Assembly (NCBI GenBank): GCA_913060815.1 | Contig: CAJXSZ010000014.1 | Location: 1-64,000 of the forward strand | From: an uncultured Sulfitobacter sp. | Lineage (GTDB): Bacteria > Pseudomonadota > Alphaproteobacteria > Rhodobacterales > Rhodobacteraceae | Direction: 5' to 3' | Length of the DNA: 64,000 nucleotides | Shown here: one piece after another, positions 43,103 through 52,160 of the stretch | Layout: the number at the start of each line of letters is the position of its first letter | Position numbering within the stretch: position 1 is the stretch's first letter | Notes under the pieces: model-generated | The model's input: the letters and a program-made list of their open reading frames with translations, nothing else | Database searches by the model: none | Told to the model about the DNA's origin: nothing | Made by a program: the position numbers and the translations under genes

Positions 43103-43975
43103 TCAGCGCAAATGACCTATTGTGAAGGTCGGATCGGTTTTTTCTGTTGTAAGGTAGGCGGTTAGAGCATCGGCGTCCGGCTGTGTCTCAGTTTTTGTTT
43201 CCGCTGCGGCCAACCCGCCGGAGATAAAGAGGGAATCAATGCCCTCATCGATTGCCCCTTTGACGTCCGTCGCGATGCCGTCGCCGATGGCAAGGATACG
43301 GCTGTCGGTGATCTCATTGTCCAGCTTGTGCAGACGGCGGCGGGCCAGATCATAAATGGGTGCATGGGGTTTGCCGAAGTAGAGGCTCTCGCCACCCATA
43401 TCGGAGTACATTGCAGCCACAGCGCCGGCGCACCATTCCCGCACCTCGCCCCGGTCCACGATGATGTCGGGGTTAGCGCAGAGTAGTTTGAGATTTGCTT
43501 GCAGAGCGATCTCAAGGTCGGGGCGCCATGTTTCGGGGTCAGCCTGCGCATCAAACGGGCCAGTGCAGACGACGCCTGTCGCCTCAGCCAGCGGCACGCG
43601 GTTAATCTCAACAGGGTTCTCAAGAATGTCCAGCGGGTCGAAAAAGCGGCTGTCGGTCACGGGGCCGAGGTGCCAGACGGCCTCGCCCACCACACCGCGG
43701 TACATGGCCGAGCGCGCAGAATCACCCGAGGTGGCGATCGCGTCATAGGCATCCTCTGGTACGCCGAAGTGTTTCAGTTGCTTGAACACACCAGCGCGCG
43801 GGCGGGGAGAGTTGGTAACCAGCACGACTTTGCCGCCCGTCTTGCGGTACTCTTGCAAAGCTGCGACGGCGGCGGGCATGGCTGCCACCCCGTTGTGCAC
43901 ACAGCCCCACAGATCAACGAAGAGCGCGTCGTAACCTGCAGAGACCTCTGAAAGGGCGTTGATGATGCGGGTCAT
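43103..43975 (-). CDS. TIGR01459 family HAD-type hydrolase
   Basis: 290 residues from ATG 43975. Class IIA HAD phosphatase: DALFVDLWGCVHNGVAAMPA holds motif 1 (DxWG variant rather than DxD, typical of this subfamily), VLVTNSPRPRAG motif 2, FGKPHAPIYDLARRRL motif 3 and ILAIGDGIATDVKGAIDEGI motif 4. The TIGR01459 branch is found mainly in alphaproteobacteria and its substrate is not known. Nearby MaoC and ribF are on the same strand after short gaps. Confidence 0.92.
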   Translation of the reverse strand: MTRIINALSEVSAGYDALFVDLWGCVHNGVAAMPAAVAALQEYRKTGGKVVLVTNSPRPRAGVFKQLKHFGVPEDAYDAIATSGDSARSAMYRGVVGEAVWHLGPVTDSRFFDPLDILENPVEINRVPLAEATGVVCTGPFDAQADPETWRPDLEIALQANLKLLCANPDIIVDRGEVREWCAGAVAAMYSDMGGESLYFGKPHAPIYDLARRRLHKLDNEITDSRILAIGDGIATDVKGAIDEGIDSLFISGGLAAAETKTETQPDADALTAYLTTEKTDPTFTIGHLR

Positions 43976-44227
43976 AGTGAGGCTCCTGTGAACATATATG
44001 CGTTCGACATAGCGGACTGGGCACGGGATGCAATGCGGGGTGCGTGTGAAGAAAGGCCACGATGTGATTGGGGATGACTTGCTTGGCTGCCGGGAAAGGC
44101 CGATCACTCCTGAAAGACGTTATACCGTGAGAAGAGTGCCCTTACTGTGCGATACCGAGAGAATATCGCAGCTAGGGCCGCGACCAGACTTGGTTGAAGT
44201 ATGGGTCGGTTGACGGGATAGGGTATT
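43976..44227. other. Intergenic region without a supported gene
   Basis: This gap of about 310 bp (to 44288, including the terminator) lies between the HAD start and the grxD stop. Short open frames exist on the plus strand (for example 44028-44213) but have no ribosome site or recognisable sequence. It must hold the HAD promoter near 43976-44060; no motif is convincing. Confidence 0.6.
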
Positions 44228-44259
44228 AAAAAAAGCACGGCCCCCTCAGGAGCCATGCT
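44228..44259 (-). terminator. Rho-independent terminator of grxD
   Basis: Minus-strand stem AGCATGGCTCC (44259-44249), loop TGAG, GGGGCCGTGCT (44244-44234) with two wobble pairs, followed by a run of seven T (44234-44228). It lies 30 bp after the grxD stop. Confidence 0.88.
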
Positions 44260-44288
44260 TTCTCTGGGTAATCAGTAAGGCGCGTTAT

Positions 44289-44651
44289 TTACGCGTTGGC
44301 TTCGCGGATTTTGTCTGCGGCTTCTTTGTCGAAACCCACGCCATTCTCGGCAAAAAAGGTATCAAGCTCACCCGACAGCGTCATTTCGGTGATGATGTCA
44401 CAGCCACCAACGAATTCGCCTTTTACATAAAGCTGGGGGATCGTGGGCCAGTCGGAGTAATCCTTGATGCCCTGACGGATGTCCTCATCGGCTAGCACGT
44501 TTACGTCTGAATACTCGACGCCCATATAGTTCAACACACCTGCCACTTTGGAGGAGAAGCCACATTGCGGCATCTCTTTTGTGCCCTTCATAAACAGGAC
44601 CACATCGTTGTTTGTGACGGTTTCTTTGATTTTGGTGTTCGCATCGCTCAT
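44289..44651 (-). CDS. grxD: Monothiol glutaredoxin Grx4
   Basis: 120 residues from ATG 44651. The CGFS active site is at 30-33 ([20 protein letters not shown]), with [20 protein letters not shown] as the glutathione-binding part. CGFS glutaredoxins hold a [2Fe-2S] cluster with glutathione and pass it to targets, acting together with BolA proteins. A BolA gene lies two genes upstream on the same strand, with one unknown gene between, so the pair is very likely co-transcribed. Confidence 0.96.
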   Translation of the reverse strand: MSDANTKIKETVTNNDVVLFMKGTKEMPQCGFSSKVAGVLNYMGVEYSDVNVLADEDIRQGIKDYSDWPTIPQLYVKGEFVGGCDIITEMTLSGELDTFFAENGVGFDKEAADKIREANA

Positions 44652-44655
44652 TGGT

Positions 44656-44991
44656 TTAATCCTTGTTCTTTTTGTGGAAGGCGGCGTGGTAGCGCCGCGC
44701 ATAGGTTTCATCGTCGGGCATGGCATCAACAGAGGTGCTGACGTCGCTTGTGATACTGCCGCGCTTTGTCCAAATATTGTTAACCCGCTCAAGGCTGTCG
44801 TTGCTGCGTTGGGTGCGGCGAATTTCGGTCATATCAATCGCCTCCATCCCCAGTTCGGGCTTTTGCTCTACGGTTCGCGTGGGCTGGCGGCTGGCGAGGG
44901 GGCGGTACCGGCCCTTTGCGCTGCGGTATTGCATGGCGCTGATCGCAATCACGCAAGCAACAGTCGCACCAAGAACCAGCATCCAGTCCAC
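44656..44991 (-). CDS. Unknown membrane-anchored protein between bolA and grxD
   Basis: 111 residues. One N-terminal membrane helix ([20 protein letters not shown], about 3-20) followed by a basic, probably disordered cytoplasmic tail ([20 protein letters not shown], then [20 protein letters not shown] and [19 protein letters not shown]). It starts 2 bp after the bolA stop and ends 4 bp before grxD, so the three genes form one operon. No family recognised; the lack of cysteine beyond the helix argues against a cluster carrier. Confidence 0.7.
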   Translation of the reverse strand: MDWMLVLGATVACVIAISAMQYRSAKGRYRPLASRQPTRTVEQKPELGMEAIDMTEIRRTQRSNDSLERVNNIWTKRGSITSDVSTSVDAMPDDETYARRYHAAFHKKNKD

Positions 44992-44993
44992 GG

Positions 44994-45230
44994 CTATTCA
45001 GGCGCCTTGGTGGTCAGGGCAAGCGCATGCAATTCGCCCGCGGGGCCGTCCATCTTGCCCTTTAGCGCGGCATAGACGGCGCGCTGTTGCTGCACGCGAT
45101 TTTTCCCGCGAAAGCTTTCGTCGACGACCATGGCAGACATGTGCACACCGTCATTGCCCTCAACCACGATCTGGGCGTCTGGAAATGTGATCCGCAGCAG
45201 GTCTTCGATCTCATTGGCTTGCATGGGCAT
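44994..45230 (-). CDS. bolA: BolA family protein
   Basis: 78 residues from ATG 45230, the ATG correctly spaced from GGAGG (an ATG six bases downstream is possible). BolA fold: IEDLLRITFPDAQIVVEGND, GVHMSAMVVDESFRGKNRVQ with the conserved His and the FxGK-type loop, and LHALALTTKAPE. Small BolA proteins of this IbaG/BolA2 kind bind CGFS glutaredoxins to form [2Fe-2S] complexes and to sense iron. grxD lies in the same operon. Confidence 0.92.
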   Translation of the reverse strand: MPMQANEIEDLLRITFPDAQIVVEGNDGVHMSAMVVDESFRGKNRVQQQRAVYAALKGKMDGPAGELHALALTTKAPE

Positions 45231-45369
45231 AGGACGCCTCCGTTCTGTGATGTTCGATTTAGATGTAATAGGGGGGCGACCTGCGTGCAAGAGAGCACAA
45301 TGACACCTTGCACAGCGGCGGCGATTATCGGACGGTAGCTGCCTGATTTGCTGACATTGGAGATCCGCG

Positions 45370-46338
45370 ATGCATACCCTCACAGGCGCACCTGAACAGG
45401 CATTGGCCTGGATACGTGACGGTCAGGGCGCGGCCTTGGCCACAGTGGTGGAGACATGGGGATCGGCCCCGCGGCGCGTGGGCGCCCAGATGGTTGTCTC
45501 TTCGGATGGCAAGATGGAAGGCTCCGTCTCGGGCGGCTGTGTTGAAGGGGCCGTAGTGCTTGAGGCGTTGGAGGCGCTAGAGGAAGGGCAGAGCAAGCTG
45601 CTGGAATACGGGGTGAGCGATGGCGACGCCTTTGCCGTGGGGCTGGCTTGCGGCGGCACCATCCGCGTGCTGGTAGAGCCGATTGGAAAGGGCGGCATGC
45701 CCCTCGAGACGCTGGAGGCATTGGTAGAGGCCCGCGGCGCCCGCACGCCCGTGGCCTACGTCACCGCGCTTGACGGTAGCACGCGGTCGCTTGTGCAAGC
45801 AGGCTATGAGGACCGCTTTCGCAAGGACCGCTCTGGCATCGAGGAGGACGGCCAGACATTTATTGCGATTCACAACCCGCCGCTGCGCCTTGTGGTGGTG
45901 GGGGCCGTGCATATTGCCCAAGCACTCGTTCCAATGGCGCAGATTGCGGGGTTCGACCCATATGTAATTGACCCGCGCCAGGCTTTCGGCTCTCAGGCGC
46001 GCTTCCCCGATGCGCGCGTGATCAACGACTGGCCTGATGCGGCGCTGGGCGATGTGGAGGTGGATACGCGTACCGCACTTGTTCTGCTTACCCATGATCC
46101 CAAGCTCGATGATCCCGCTCTTCACATCGGGCTTCAGTCGGGCGCGTTCTATATCGGAGCGCTCGGCTCCACACGTACCCATGCGGCGCGGGTTGAGCGG
46201 ATGACAGACGCAGGGTTCAACGCACACGCCATTGCGCGGATCAACGGACCCGTGGGGCTTGATATCGGGGCGTCCGGACCTGCCGAGATTGCCGTGTCGA
46301 TCCTTGCTCAGATCATCGAGAGCCTGCGCCAGCCATGA
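45370..46338 (+). CDS. XdhC/CoxI family protein
   Basis: 322 residues. Two domains: an N-terminal XdhC/CoxI domain with GAALATVVETWGSAPRRVGA and GSVSGGCVEGAVV, and a C-terminal Rossmann domain (RLVVVGAVHIAQALVPMAQI, then SGAFYIGALGSTRTHAARVE). XdhC-type proteins bind molybdenum cofactor, fit its sulfido ligand and insert it into xanthine-dehydrogenase-family enzymes. The cox operon follows, so it most likely matures CoxL. Start overlaps nothing upstream; the stop overlaps the MoeA-like gene by 4 nt. Confidence 0.93.
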   Translation: MHTLTGAPEQALAWIRDGQGAALATVVETWGSAPRRVGAQMVVSSDGKMEGSVSGGCVEGAVVLEALEALEEGQSKLLEYGVSDGDAFAVGLACGGTIRVLVEPIGKGGMPLETLEALVEARGARTPVAYVTALDGSTRSLVQAGYEDRFRKDRSGIEEDGQTFIAIHNPPLRLVVVGAVHIAQALVPMAQIAGFDPYVIDPRQAFGSQARFPDARVINDWPDAALGDVEVDTRTALVLLTHDPKLDDPALHIGLQSGAFYIGALGSTRTHAARVERMTDAGFNAHAIARINGPVGLDIGASGPAEIAVSILAQIIESLRQP

Positions 46339-47324
46339 CATTTGGCGAGGTTTCTCTGGATCACGCGCTGGGCCATATCCTTGCCCATTCTGTCGCACTC
46401 GGCGAAGGGCGGCTGCGCAAGGGGCTGGTACTTGACCGTGATGCCATCGCTGCCCTGCGCACTGCGGGGATAGAGCGGGTAACAGTTGCGATGCTGGAAG
46501 AGGGTGACGTGGATGAAAACACGGCCGCCGACCAGCTCGCAGACGCGCTTATGGCGCAGAGCACGGGTTTGCGGCGTAGTTCGGCTTTCACAGGGCGGGT
46601 AAACCTGATTGCCGACAGCGCAGGGGTCGCGGTGCTTGATGTGGATGCACTTCATGCGGTGAACGGGGGGGATCCGATGATCACCGTGGCCACCGTGCCG
46701 CAGCACCACCAGTTGCGCGCAGGCGATTTGGTCGCGACGATCAAGATTATATCCTATGCCGTGCCAGAAGCCGCACTTGGGCGCGCAGTGACGCAAGCCC
46801 GAAACGCCATCAGCCTTGCGCAGCCGGTTCTGACGGACGCGACCCTGATCATCAGCGACATTCAGGGGGGCGCAGGCGAGAAGGGCCGTGATGCGATTGA
46901 AGCGCGGCTGAGCGCACTTGACGCCGCGCTCAGTGATGTCGTCGTGGTGCCGCACACACAAGACGCGCTGAGTGCGGCCATCACACAAGCGGCCACTCCT
47001 CTGGTGTTGGTCCTTACAGGGTCTGCCACCTCCGATATCAACGATGTTGCTCCAGCCGCCTTGGTGCAAAGCGGGGGGCGTGTGACGCGTTTTGGAATGC
47101 CTGTTGATCCCGGAAATCTGTTGTTTCTTGGCGCGCTGGGCGGGCAAATGATTATCGGCTTGCCGGGCTGTGCACGGTCGCCCGCGCTCAACGGGGCGGA
47201 TTGGGTGCTCGCGCGCGCGATCTGCGGTGTAGAGGTGACAACGCAGGACATCGGAGCGATGGGCGTAGGCGGCCTGCTCAAGGAAATCCCGACACGACCG
47301 CAACCGCGCCGTCCGAAAATCTGA
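46335..47324 (+). CDS. MoeA/MoaB-like molybdopterin-binding protein
   Basis: 329 residues with a MoeA-like N-terminal domain (SLDHALGHILAHSVALGEGR, LRKGLVLDRDAIAALRTAGI) and a MoCF (molybdopterin-binding) C-terminal domain (PLVLVLTGSATSDINDVAPA, FGMPVDPGNLLFLGALGGQM). The N-terminal GLV...D region lacks the long MoeA domain III, so it is a shortened relative used with molybdenum-hydroxylase operons. Coupled to xdhC by a 4-nt overlap and 118 bp ahead of coxS, so a part in cofactor loading of Cox is likely. Confidence 0.85.
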   Translation: MTFGEVSLDHALGHILAHSVALGEGRLRKGLVLDRDAIAALRTAGIERVTVAMLEEGDVDENTAADQLADALMAQSTGLRRSSAFTGRVNLIADSAGVAVLDVDALHAVNGGDPMITVATVPQHHQLRAGDLVATIKIISYAVPEAALGRAVTQARNAISLAQPVLTDATLIISDIQGGAGEKGRDAIEARLSALDAALSDVVVVPHTQDALSAAITQAATPLVLVLTGSATSDINDVAPAALVQSGGRVTRFGMPVDPGNLLFLGALGGQMIIGLPGCARSPALNGADWVLARAICGVEVTTQDIGAMGVGGLLKEIPTRPQPRRPKI

Positions 47325-47442
47325 GCGATCAAAACGCCCAAAGTTGCAACATTGCGCGTCAAGCAATCTTTTTGGTTCTCAAGGCGCATAAGCCATGCTT
47401 AACTCATCACAATTCTAAAGAATGAAGTCTGGGAGGACGTAA

Positions 47443-47928
47443 ATGACACAGGTAAATATGACCGTGAATGGCAAAGCCGTATCCGGTGAGGTGGAGGGCC
47501 GCACGCTGTTGGTGCAGTTCTTGCGGGAGAATCTGGGCATGACTGGCACACATGTCGGCTGCGACACAAGCCAGTGCGGCGCGTGTGTGGTCCATGTGAA
47601 CGGCGAGGCGGTCAAATCCTGCACGATGCTTGCGGCCGAAGCGGGCGGCGCGGACGTGGCAACAATCGAGGGGCAGGCCGCCCCCGATGGCACGCTCAAC
47701 ACGATCCAGCAGGCGTTCCAGGACCACCACGGTCTACAGTGCGGGTTTTGCACGCCAGGTATGGTGATGTCTGCAGCTGCTTTGCTCAAAGACAACCCCA
47801 AGCCGAGTGTTGAGGATGTACGCCACTATCTCGACGGCAACATCTGCCGCTGCACAGGCTACCACAATATCGTCAAGGCGATCATGGCCGCCTCGGGGCA
47901 GGACGTCAGCGCCATCGCGGCGGAGTAA
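47443..47928 (+). CDS. coxS: Form II CO dehydrogenase-like [2Fe-2S] small subunit
   Basis: 161 residues. The plant-type [2Fe-2S] cluster ligands lie in [19 protein letters not shown] with the fourth Cys in GEAVKSCTM, and the second cluster in [18 protein letters not shown] plus [12 protein letters not shown]. This electron-transfer subunit takes electrons from the molybdenum subunit to the FAD subunit. It begins after a good ribosome site (GGGAGGACGTAA). Part of an S-L-M order operon. Confidence 0.93.
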   Translation: MTQVNMTVNGKAVSGEVEGRTLLVQFLRENLGMTGTHVGCDTSQCGACVVHVNGEAVKSCTMLAAEAGGADVATIEGQAAPDGTLNTIQQAFQDHHGLQCGFCTPGMVMSAAALLKDNPKPSVEDVRHYLDGNICRCTGYHNIVKAIMAASGQDVSAIAAE

Positions 47929-47937
47929 AATAACGCT

Positions 47938-47964
47938 CTGCCCGCGCGGGGAGGCGCTGGGCAG
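47938..47964 (+). repeat. Hairpin between coxS and coxL
   Basis: CTGCCC (47938-47943) and GGGCAG (47959-47964) with GCGC/GCGC inside give a stem of about ten pairs around a six-base loop, with one bulge. It lies directly after coxS with no T tract, so it probably protects or sets the level of the upstream mRNA rather than terminating it. Confidence 0.55.
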
Positions 47965-48027
47965 GGTGGCGGTATTGTCCGCACAGATAGCTAGGGTGCG
48001 CAGACGCACCACATTGGGAGAATTGAA

Positions 48028-50391
48028 ATGCCAAAGGATCATGGGATCGGCGCCAGCAGCAAGCGGCGCGAGGACGTCCGCTTTTTGACGGGCGAAGGCA
48101 ATTACACCGACGATATTAACGTAAACGGGCAGGCGCATGTGTTCTTCTTGCGCTCCGATATCGCGCACGGAACGCTCAACAGCGTGGACACTTCCGCCGC
48201 TGAGGGCATGCCCGGTGTGGTAAAGGTGTTCACAGGGGCTGACTTCGAGGCCGTAGGCTCTGTTCCCTGCGGCTGGCAGGTGACGGACAAACACGGTGAG
48301 CCGATGCAAGAGCCGCGCCATCCTGTTTTGGCCCACGGCAAAGTACGCCATGTGGGCGAGCCGATCGCCGCAGTTGTGGCCGAGACGCTAGAGCAGGCGC
48401 GCGACGCTGCCGAGGCCATCGTTGTAGACATCACTGACTTGCCAGCCGTCGTAGACATGAAAGAAGCGGTCAAAGCCGATGCGCCCAAGGTACACGACGA
48501 TCTGACCTCGAACCTTTGCTACGACTGGGGCTTTGTCGAGGAGAACAAGGGCGCTGTGGATGCGGCATTCGAAGAGGCGGCGCATGTCACCACGCTCGAG
48601 CTGGTCAACAACCGTCTCGTCGCCAACCCGATGGAGCCACGTGTGGCGGTGGGCGATTATGCCCGTGGCACAGGCGATCATACGCTCTACACCACCTCGC
48701 AGAACCCGCATGTGATCCGCCTGTTGATGGGCGCATTCGTGCTGGGCATACCCGAGCACAAATTGCGCGTTGTGGCCCCCGATGTGGGCGGCGGCTTCGG
48801 CACCAAGATCTTCCATTATCAGGAAGAGGCGTTTGTCACCTTCGCGGCGAAAGCCTGCAACCGTGCGGTCAAATGGACTTCATCGCGTTCAGAGGCGTTC
48901 ATGTCTGACGCTCATGGTCGAGATCACGTGACCAAGATCGAGCTGGCGCTGGATAAAGATAACAACTTCACCGCCCTGCGCACGGACACTTATGCCAATA
49001 TGGGTGCTTATCTGAGCACCTTCGCGCCCTCAGTGCCGACATGGCTGCACGGCACGCTGATGGCGGGCAACTACAAGACCCCGCTCATCTATGTGAACGT
49101 GAAGGCGGTGTTTACGAACACTGTGCCGGTTGATGCCTACCGCGGCGCGGGCCGCCCCGAGGCGACCTATCAGTTGGAGCGTTTGATCGACAAATGCGCC
49201 CATGAGCTCAAGGTTGATCCGATCAAGCTGCGCCGTCAAAACTTTGTCATGGAGTTCCCCTATGCCACGCCAGTGGCGGTGGAATATGACACGGGCGATT
49301 ATGTGGCCACGATGGACAAGCTTGAGGAGATGGCCGACATCGCAGGCTTCCAGAAACGCCGCGAGGCTTCCGAGGCCAAGGGCAAGCTGCGCGGCTTTGG
49401 AGTCAACTGCTATATCGAGGCGTGCGGCATCGCGCCCTCGAATCTTGTGGGCCAGCTTGGCGCGCGCGCAGGTCTCTTCGAGAGCTGCACCGTGCGGGTC
49501 AACGCCACGGGCGGTCTGGTCGTGATGACGGGCTCGCACAGCCACGGGCAGGGGCATGAGACGTCCTTTAGCCAAGTGGTGGCGGACATGATCGGCATTC
49601 CGGAAGAAATGGTCGAGATCGTGCATGGCGATACCGCCAACACGCCAATGGGGATGGGCACCTACGGCTCCCGCTCCCTCGCGGTAGGTGGCTCTGCCAT
49701 GGTGCGTGCCACCGAGAAGATCATCGCCAAGGCCACCAAGATTGCCAGCCACCTTTTGGAGGCTTCCGAAAGCGATGTGGAGCTGAAAGACGGTGCTTTC
49801 ACCGTTGCTGGCACGGATAAATCCGTGGCTTGGGGTGATGTCACGCTGGCTGCCTACGTGCCGCATAACTATCCGCTTGAGGAGATCGAGCCCGGTCTGG
49901 AAGAGACGGCTTTCTATGATCCGTCGAACTTCACCTATCCGTCAGGCGCCTATGCCTGCGAAGTCGAGCTGGACCCCGAGACAGGTCAGGTCACGGTCGA
50001 GCGGTTCTCGGCGGCGGATGATTTCGGCAATATCGTGAATCCGATGATTGTGACGGGTCAGGTCCACGGCGGTCTGGCACAGGGCATCGGGCAGGCATTG
50101 CTCGAGAATTGCGCCTATGACAGCGACGGGCAGCTCCTGAGCGCCAGCTATATGGATTACGCCATGCCGCGCGCCTCCGATCTGCCGTTCTATGACGTGG
50201 ATCATTCTTGCCAGACACCGTGTACGCACAACCCGCTGGGTGTGAAGGGCTGCGGTGAGGCGGGGGCTATCGGCTCTCCTGCGGCTGTGGTCAATGCGGT
50301 GCTGGATGCCATGCGCTCGGGTGGGAAGGATGTCGAGCATATCGACATGCCCGTCTCGCCCAACCGCGTCTGGGAAGCGATGAACGGATAA
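48028..50391 (+). CDS. coxL: Form II CO dehydrogenase-like molybdenum large subunit
   Basis: 787 residues of the xanthine dehydrogenase/aldehyde oxidase family. The active-site loop reads [27 protein letters not shown] is the signature of form II (BMS) CoxL, not the AYxCSFR of CO-oxidising form I. The MPT-binding [34 protein letters not shown] and the catalytic Glu region [14 protein letters not shown] (GxxEA) are present. So it is a molybdenum hydroxylase whose substrate is unknown; CO oxidation by form II enzymes alone is doubtful. Confidence 0.93.
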   Translation: MPKDHGIGASSKRREDVRFLTGEGNYTDDINVNGQAHVFFLRSDIAHGTLNSVDTSAAEGMPGVVKVFTGADFEAVGSVPCGWQVTDKHGEPMQEPRHPVLAHGKVRHVGEPIAAVVAETLEQARDAAEAIVVDITDLPAVVDMKEAVKADAPKVHDDLTSNLCYDWGFVEENKGAVDAAFEEAAHVTTLELVNNRLVANPMEPRVAVGDYARGTGDHTLYTTSQNPHVIRLLMGAFVLGIPEHKLRVVAPDVGGGFGTKIFHYQEEAFVTFAAKACNRAVKWTSSRSEAFMSDAHGRDHVTKIELALDKDNNFTALRTDTYANMGAYLSTFAPSVPTWLHGTLMAGNYKTPLIYVNVKAVFTNTVPVDAYRGAGRPEATYQLERLIDKCAHELKVDPIKLRRQNFVMEFPYATPVAVEYDTGDYVATMDKLEEMADIAGFQKRREASEAKGKLRGFGVNCYIEACGIAPSNLVGQLGARAGLFESCTVRVNATGGLVVMTGSHSHGQGHETSFSQVVADMIGIPEEMVEIVHGDTANTPMGMGTYGSRSLAVGGSAMVRATEKIIAKATKIASHLLEASESDVELKDGAFTVAGTDKSVAWGDVTLAAYVPHNYPLEEIEPGLEETAFYDPSNFTYPSGAYACEVELDPETGQVTVERFSAADDFGNIVNPMIVTGQVHGGLAQGIGQALLENCAYDSDGQLLSASYMDYAMPRASDLPFYDVDHSCQTPCTHNPLGVKGCGEAGAIGSPAAVVNAVLDAMRSGGKDVEHIDMPVSPNRVWEAMNG

Positions 50392-50401
50392 CACAGAGCG
50401 G

Positions 50402-50422
50402 GGAAGGGGTCTGTCCCCTTCC
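50402..50422 (+). repeat. Hairpin between coxL and coxM
   Basis: GGAAGGGG (50402-50409), loop TCTGT, CCCCTTCC (50415-50422): a perfect 8-bp stem just after coxL. A second stem follows, GCGCAGC (50424-50430) with GCTGCGC (50457-50463). No T tract, so mRNA stability or uneven expression of the subunits is more likely than termination. Confidence 0.55.
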
Positions 50423-50523
50423 TGCGCAGCTGTTGCCCGATGGAGATGTCGAGGGCGCTGCGCGCCTTTGAGTTTAAAGGAAAAATGACGCGGGGGTCGA
50501 GTTCCCGCCCGAGAGGAAGAAAA

Positions 50524-51315
50524 ATGTATAATTTTGATGTTGAAATGCCCACCACGATTGCAGATGCGGTCGCGGCTTTGGGACGTGAGGAAGCACAACC
50601 GCTGAGCGGGGGACAGACGTTGATCCCGACGCTTAAAGCACGGCTGGCCGCGCCCTCGGTGCTTGTGTCTCTGCATGGCATCCCCGAGATGAAGGGCGTG
50701 TGCAAAAACGATGCGGGGCAGGTCTGTATCGGCGGGGCGACAACCCATGCGACTGTGGCGGCAGATGCTGCGGCGGATTATCCCGCGCTGGCCTCGCTGG
50801 CTGCCCGCATCGGGGATCCTGCGGTGCGCAACCGCGGGACGATTGGCGGATCGATTGCGAACAACGACCCCTCCGCCTGCTACCCCGCAGGTGTGCTGGC
50901 CTCGGGCGCTACGATTGTGACCAACAGTCGTGAAATTGCAGCCGACGATTATTTTCAGGGGATGTTTGACACGGCGCTGGAAGAAGGCGAAATCGTCACA
51001 GAAGTAAAATTCCCTGTGCCAGAGGCTGCGCATTATGAAAAGCACTTGCAGCCTGCCTCGCGCTTCCCGCTTGTCGCTGTTTTTGTCGCCAAGTTCGCAG
51101 ATGGCGTACGGGTTGCGGTGACGGGCGCATCCGAGAATGGCGTTTTTCGTTGGACCGAGGCTGAAGAGGCGTTGAGCGCGAACTTCAGTGCCGATGCCGT
51201 AGCAGGGCTCAAGGCAGATGGGTCAGAGATGATCAGCGATCTGCACGGATCAGGCACCTACCGCGCGCATCTGGTCGGTGTGATGACCAAACGGGCTGTA
51301 GCGGCCATGGGCTAA
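50524..51315 (+). CDS. coxM: Form II CO dehydrogenase-like FAD subunit
   Basis: 263 residues from ATG 50524 with ribosome site GAGAGGAAG; a longer frame starting at 50440 lacks one and would read through a hairpin. FAD-binding subunit of molybdenum hydroxylases: [22 protein letters not shown] with the GGQTLIP motif, and [28 protein letters not shown] with the [12 protein letters not shown]-binding signature. Completes the S-L-M operon; 132 bp containing two hairpins separate it from coxL. Confidence 0.92.
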   Translation: MYNFDVEMPTTIADAVAALGREEAQPLSGGQTLIPTLKARLAAPSVLVSLHGIPEMKGVCKNDAGQVCIGGATTHATVAADAAADYPALASLAARIGDPAVRNRGTIGGSIANNDPSACYPAGVLASGATIVTNSREIAADDYFQGMFDTALEEGEIVTEVKFPVPEAAHYEKHLQPASRFPLVAVFVAKFADGVRVAVTGASENGVFRWTEAEEALSANFSADAVAGLKADGSEMISDLHGSGTYRAHLVGVMTKRAVAAMG

Positions 51316-51364
51316 GGCTCTTCTGCGGCGGGGCACCTATGGTCGCCCTGCTGCTCAGAACAAG

Positions 51365-51390
51365 AAAGGCCCGCATGATGCGGGCCTTTT
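51365..51390. terminator. Bidirectional terminator between coxM and infC
   Basis: AAAGGCCCGC (51365-51374), loop ATGAT, GCGGGCCTTT (51380-51389): a perfect 10-bp stem with T tract on the plus strand (TTTTG) and A/T ends for the minus strand. It lies between the convergent coxM (stop 51315) and infC (stop 51415) genes. Confidence 0.88.
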
Positions 51391-51414
51391 GTAGTTTAGC
51401 AAGCTGGTTGGGCT

Positions 51415-51963
51415 CTATTTCGGCAAAGGACCGATCAGCATAACCATCTGGCGGCCTTCCATCTTCGGGAAGTTTTCGACTTTGCCGTGCTCTTTCACAT
51501 CCTCGGCGACGCGCTCCAAAAGCTCACGGCCGAGATTCTGGTGAGCCATCTCGCGGCCACGGAAGCGCAGGGTGATTTTAACCTTATCGCCGTTGCCAAG
51601 AAACTTGTACACGTTGCGCATCTTGATCTCATAGTCGCCGCTGTCCGTGTTGGGGCGGAATTTGACTTCTTTGATCTCGATGATCTTTTGCTTTTTGCGG
51701 GCCTCGGCTTCGCGCTTTTGCGTCTCGTATTTGAACTTGCCGAAATCCATGATTTTGCACACAGGCGGATTTGCGTTCGGCGAAATCTCTACAAGGTCAA
51801 GCCCTGCCTCATCGGCCATGACCATGGCGCGGGCAGGGGTCACAACCCCTTCGTTTTCGCCATCGGCGCCAATCAGGCGGATTTCGGAGGAACGGATATT
51901 TTCGTTGACGCGCGGGCCGGTGTCACGTTGCGGCGGTGCGTTATGTGGTCTGCGAGCGATGAT
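51415..51963 (-). CDS. infC: Translation initiation factor IF-3
   Basis: 182 residues if read from AUC at 51963, close to the 180 of E. coli IF-3. The N-terminal part reads [40 protein letters not shown], conserved in this family and needed for function, and no ATG, GTG or TTG lies in it. A ribosome site AAGGA is properly spaced six bases before the first ATC. AUC/AUU starts on infC are known to let IF-3 repress its own translation. The linker and C-terminal domain ([40 protein letters not shown]) are complete. A GTG at 51843 would drop about 40 residues and is rejected. Confidence 0.93.
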   Translation of the reverse strand: MIARRPHNAPPQRDTGPRVNENIRSSEIRLIGADGENEGVVTPARAMVMADEAGLDLVEISPNANPPVCKIMDFGKFKYETQKREAEARKKQKIIEIKEVKFRPNTDSGDYEIKMRNVYKFLGNGDKVKITLRFRGREMAHQNLGRELLERVAEDVKEHGKVENFPKMEGRQMVMLIGPLPK

Positions 51964-52160
51964 GGTCGTCCTTGAATTGTTAAGTCTATGAGTTGAGCAA
52001 GGTAATCCTGCAAACAGGCCCGTTCAAGGCGAAAACATGCCCGATTGGTGCCATATTCCTCGTTTTCCCCTTGAACCCGCTGCAATGCAAGCGCATTTGA
52101 GCCGCAACGGCGCGTTTACGTCAACATTATTACATCGTGTCGAAAATAGGGGAAGATATT

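Noticed and set aside
44028-44213. Short plus-strand frame in the gap between the HAD and grxD genes
   Set aside because: No ribosome site, no recognisable sequence, and it lies in the probable HAD promoter region.
51415-51843. infC starting at GTG 51843
   Set aside because: This removes about 40 conserved N-terminal residues and has no well placed ribosome site, whereas AUC at 51963 does.
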